DNA of 64,000 nt from positions 62,001-126,000 of the forward strand of contig JALNYT010000001.1 in assembly GCA_023229685.1 (NCBI GenBank), read 5' to 3'. The DNA is from Sulfuritalea sp. Its GTDB lineage: Bacteria > Pseudomonadota > Gammaproteobacteria > Burkholderiales > Rhodocyclaceae. Position numbers and translations under genes: made by a program. Shown one piece after another: positions 61,660 through 64,000 of this stretch (positions within the stretch are counted from its first letter, which is position 1; every line of letters starts with the position of its first letter). A model generated the notes under the pieces. It ran no database searches and was not told the origin of the DNA. It saw only the letters and a list, made by a program, of their open reading frames with translations.

Positions 61660-62421
61660 ATGGCGCCACCCCCACTGGCCTCTCGCGAGGCGGTACGCGA
61701 GCAGCGTTTCAGCAGCGTCTGGAGCAACGATTTGAATGACGTCTTTGCCGACGTCGCCCCCTATTACGACCGCGCCAACAACATCGCTGCGCTGGGGCAG
61801 TTTGGCAACTTTCTCAGGCGCTTCATGCAACTGGTGGATTTGAAGCCGCGACAGAAGGTACTGGATGTCTGCGCCGGCACCAACGCCATCGGCATCGCCC
61901 TGCTCAAGCGCGAGCCGACGCTGGACGTGCATGCCATGGATCGCAGCGTTGCCATGCAGACCGTCGGTCAGCAGCGCGCCGCCGCCCAGGGCTTCCACAT
62001 CAAGAGCACCATCGGCGACGTGCACAAACTACCCTTCCCCGACAATCATTTCGATGTCGTCACGCTGCAGTTCGCCTCGCGCCACCTGCGGGTGCGGGAG
62101 GTGTTCAGCGAGATCCTGCGGGTACTCAAACCCGGAGGACATTTCCACCATTCCGACATGCTGCGTCCGCGCAACGTGATCGTGAAGAACCTGTATTACA
62201 CCTATCTGCGGGGTTGCCTGAAATTGACCGGCCTGATCGTCGGCAGCGGGCCGGCGGCAGTCAAAGCCAAGCAGTATTTTCTTGACGCGCTGGAACTGTT
62301 CTACACCGCCGAAGAACTGTCGATCGTGCTGCGCGAACTGGGCTACGTCGAAGTTCAGGCGGATACGGTGTTTCACGGCATGCTCGGCTTTCACCGCGCG
62401 GTCAAACCGGTAAAAACCTGA
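61660..62421 (+). CDS. UbiE/MenG-like quinone C-methyltransferase
   Basis: The protein has 253 residues; the ATG lies near GGAGGAAG. It is a class I SAM methyltransferase of the UbiE/COQ5 family: DVFADVAPYYDRANNIAALG, motif I VLDVCAGTNAIGIALL (usually VLDVAGGTGD), and PFPDNHFDVVTLQFASRHLR. The acidic end of motif II (VHAMDRS) is kept. It differs from canonical UbiE in motif I and in its long C-terminal helical part. It directly follows frdD (46 bp), so methylation of a low-potential quinone used by fumarate reductase is a good hypothesis. Confidence 0.8.
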   Translation: MAPPPLASREAVREQRFSSVWSNDLNDVFADVAPYYDRANNIAALGQFGNFLRRFMQLVDLKPRQKVLDVCAGTNAIGIALLKREPTLDVHAMDRSVAMQTVGQQRAAAQGFHIKSTIGDVHKLPFPDNHFDVVTLQFASRHLRVREVFSEILRVLKPGGHFHHSDMLRPRNVIVKNLYYTYLRGCLKLTGLIVGSGPAAVKAKQYFLDALELFYTAEELSIVLRELGYVEVQADTVFHGMLGFHRAVKPVKT

Positions 62422-62445
62422 GAGCCTGACCAAGACGCAAACGAC

Positions 62446-63099
62446 GTGAAGCGGGCGCACTCACTCGCCAGACTCAACGGCCGAATTCTCCATGTCTTCA
62501 GCCAGCGCACTACCACTGCGCTGCGCTCCGCCCTGCCCCTGCGCCTCGCCCTGCCCCACCTGGAACCGGTCCTGGCGCTGAACGTCACCAAGGAAGTGAG
62601 CAAGGACACACTGGTGATCGTCCGCGCCCGCGAACTGACCGCGGACTACCCCTCGGCCTGGACTGATGTTCTGCCGCAACTGCTGCAGGCGACGAAGGAA
62701 ATTGATCGGATGTTTCTCGCTCGGGTCGGCACATTCCCGGTCGGAATCGTGATTCGCTACGAGGAGATCGCGCCAATCCGCGCCCGGCGCATGAAGTTGC
62801 TCTACGATGCCGCACTGAAAATTCTGACGGCACGCGACGGCGACCGCCGCTTGCGCGGTGCCATGCAGGCAACCTTCTCGCGCGAGGAATTCGGAGTGCT
62901 GCTGCACGAACTGTTCCGCTTGTATGCCGAAGAAACTCGATCACTGAGTCGCTCGGTGCGCCTGCCGCGACTGCTGGTGCCCCTGCGCGAGTTCATCGCG
63001 CAGGAACTGTTCAACGTCATGCTCCGGGTCGCCCGGCCGCTGGCGCATGAAATCGCGGCGGCGGCGTACCGGCCCGAAGTCCCGGTCGTACACAAATGA
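62446..63099 (+). CDS. Hypothetical protein, 217 residues, in frd operon
   Basis: It starts with GTG at 62446, 24 bp after the methyltransferase, with no clear ribosome-binding site. It is Arg/Leu rich and mostly helical, with no Cys or obvious metal ligands (LRLALPHLEPVLALNVTKEV; LLHELFRLYAEETRSLSRSV). No membrane span and no family recognised. The operon position suggests a role with the methyltransferase or the fumarate reductase. A terminator follows. Confidence 0.7.
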   Translation: MKRAHSLARLNGRILHVFSQRTTTALRSALPLRLALPHLEPVLALNVTKEVSKDTLVIVRARELTADYPSAWTDVLPQLLQATKEIDRMFLARVGTFPVGIVIRYEEIAPIRARRMKLLYDAALKILTARDGDRRLRGAMQATFSREEFGVLLHELFRLYAEETRSLSRSVRLPRLLVPLREFIAQELFNVMLRVARPLAHEIAAAAYRPEVPVVHK

Positions 63100-63102
63100 G
63101 CG

Positions 63103-63138
63103 TGTCCGCGGTGGCTCGGTTTGCGCGGACAGGTTTTT
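63103..63138 (+). terminator. Intrinsic terminator of the frd operon
   Basis: TGTCCGCG (63103-63110) pairs with CGCGGACA (63124-63131) over a 13-nt loop, then GG and TTTTT (63134-63138). It lies 4 bp after the stop of the 217-residue gene and so closes the frdABCD-methyltransferase unit. Confidence 0.75.
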
Positions 63139-63175
63139 CGATTTCTTAAGCGGAGTCCCTGTCGCTTGCCCGCGG

Positions 63176-64000
63176 CTACCCGCCGAAGGCCTGCCGCACG
63201 GCTGCGGCGATGGCCTCGGCGTGCGCCAGTACCAAAGCCGCTTCGCGCCCCTCCACCATCACCCGCAGCAGAGGCTCGGTACCCGAGGGCCGCAGCAGCA
63301 CGCGCCCGCCACCGTCGAGTGTCGCCTCAGCCATTTTCACCGCTGACCGGATGCCGGCGTCGGCAGCCCAGTCGAAACCGGCAGGCATGCGCACGTTGAT
63401 CAGCTTCTGCGGATATAGCCTCAGGTCGGCGCAGGCCGTGGCCAGGGTTTCGTTGCTCGCGCGCAGCGCGGCCAATACCTGCAAGGCGGCGATGATGCCG
63501 TCGCCGGTGGTGTGGCGATCAAGGCAAATGATGTGCCCCGAGTTCTCGCCGCCCAGCAGCCATCCCTTCTCCTGCATCATCTCCAGCACATAGCGGTCGC
63601 CGACCTTGGCTCGACCGCAGACGATTCCCAATCTCGCCAGCGCGTGTTCAAAACCAAGGTTGCTCATCAGCGTGCCGGCCACGCCGGGCACAGGCTGGTT
63701 GCGCGCACGATGGCGGGCGATGACGTAGAGCAGTTGATCGCCGTCGTAGAGGGCACCTGCCGCATCGATCATGACCAGCCGGTCGCCGTCGCCGTCGAGC
63801 GCGATGCCATAGTCGGCGCGCGTTTCCTGCACGGCACGACGCAGTGTTTCCGGGGCTGTGGCGCCAACATCCTGGTTGATGTTCAAGCCATTCGGCGTGT
63901 CGCCAACGCCGACTATCTCGGCGCCGAGTTCATGGAAGACGCTGGGTGCAACGTGATAGGCGGCGCCATGGGCGCTGTCCACCACGATCTTGAGACCGCG
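63176..64000 (-). CDS. glmM: Phosphoglucosamine mutase, C-terminal part (5' end outside window)
   Basis: 275 residues are visible and the frame is open to the right edge. The metal-binding loop ALDGDGDRLVMIDAAG, the sugar-binding GGENSGHIICLDRHTTGDG and the phosphate-binding RPSGTEPLLRVMVEG identify GlmM. It makes glucosamine-1-phosphate for peptidoglycan and LPS. The active-site serine domain lies off the window. Confidence 0.95.
   Translation of the reverse strand, partial: RGLKIVVDSAHGAAYHVAPSVFHELGAEIVGVGDTPNGLNINQDVGATAPETLRRAVQETRADYGIALDGDGDRLVMIDAAGALYDGDQLLYVIARHRARNQPVPGVAGTLMSNLGFEHALARLGIVCGRAKVGDRYVLEMMQEKGWLLGGENSGHIICLDRHTTGDGIIAALQVLAALRASNETLATACADLRLYPQKLINVRMPAGFDWAADAGIRSAVKMAEATLDGGGRVLLRPSGTEPLLRVMVEGREAALVLAHAEAIAAAVRQAFGG

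Noticed and set aside
1..64000. CRISPR arrays, rRNA operons, prophage or intact insertion sequences
   Set aside because: No regularly spaced repeats, rRNA stretches, integrase or transposase motifs were seen on either strand.

Overview
The window reads as the chromosome of a GC-rich betaproteobacterium, most likely Rhodocyclales-like. This is inferred from the tpiA-secG-tRNA-Leu-nuoABCDEFGHIJKLMN block, bacteriohemerythrin, FNR-type control of fumarate reductase and the general codon style. No rRNA, CRISPR array or intact insertion sequence is visible.

Layout. (1) 1-1361: the 3' part of a GGDEF-EAL-REC cyclic-di-GMP protein. (2) 1.4-15.3 kb: a catabolic island. It holds a nitrilase-family amidohydrolase, a XylS-type AraC regulator, and a leftward operon livH-livM-livG-livF, acyl-CoA ligase, periplasmic binding protein and two acyl-CoA dehydrogenases resembling the PimC/PimD pair. 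It is bordered by a decayed enoyl-CoA hydratase/dehydrogenase gene and a TetR regulator. The promoters of the nitrilase and of the liv operon carry the same XylS-type tandem operator (TGCN-N6-GGATA twice, 20 bp period), so one regulator probably runs both units. (3) 15.8-20.4 kb: envelope and hypothetical genes (DUF3617, Yip1-like, a lipocalin-like/TPR secreted protein). (4) 20.6-33.9 kb: alanine dehydrogenase, bacteriohemerythrin, and a leftward operon rnfB - giant pyruvate:ferredoxin oxidoreductase - rnfC-rnfD-rnfG-rnfE-rnfA - small Cys-rich membrane protein - ferredoxin-NADP reductase-like protein. (5) 34.3-42.1 kb: mixed genes: alpha/beta hydrolase, macrodomain, GFA-like, quinone oxidoreductase, DsbA-like, GST, a NarX/NarL-like two-component pair with a Nudix hydrolase, and a small dimeric-barrel-like protein. 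(6) 42.2-58.2 kb: the complete 14-gene complex I operon (leftward, ending in an intrinsic terminator), preceded by tRNA-Leu(GAG), secG and tpiA. (7) 58.3-63.1 kb: a rightward frdABCD - UbiE/MenG-like methyltransferase - unknown-gene cassette with an FNR/DNR-type box, lying between tpiA and glmM. (8) The 3' part of glmM runs off the right edge.

How the parts fit. Pyruvate oxidation by the PFOR would give reduced ferredoxin, which the co-transcribed Rnf complex can exchange with NADH and ion motive force. Complex I and quinol:fumarate reductase cover NADH oxidation and an anaerobic fumarate-respiring branch, with a quinone methyltransferase at hand. The catabolic island would import a carboxylic acid (or its amide or nitrile precursor), activate it to the CoA thioester and dehydrogenate it. 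The hydratase/dehydrogenase step encoded beside it has been lost to gene decay.
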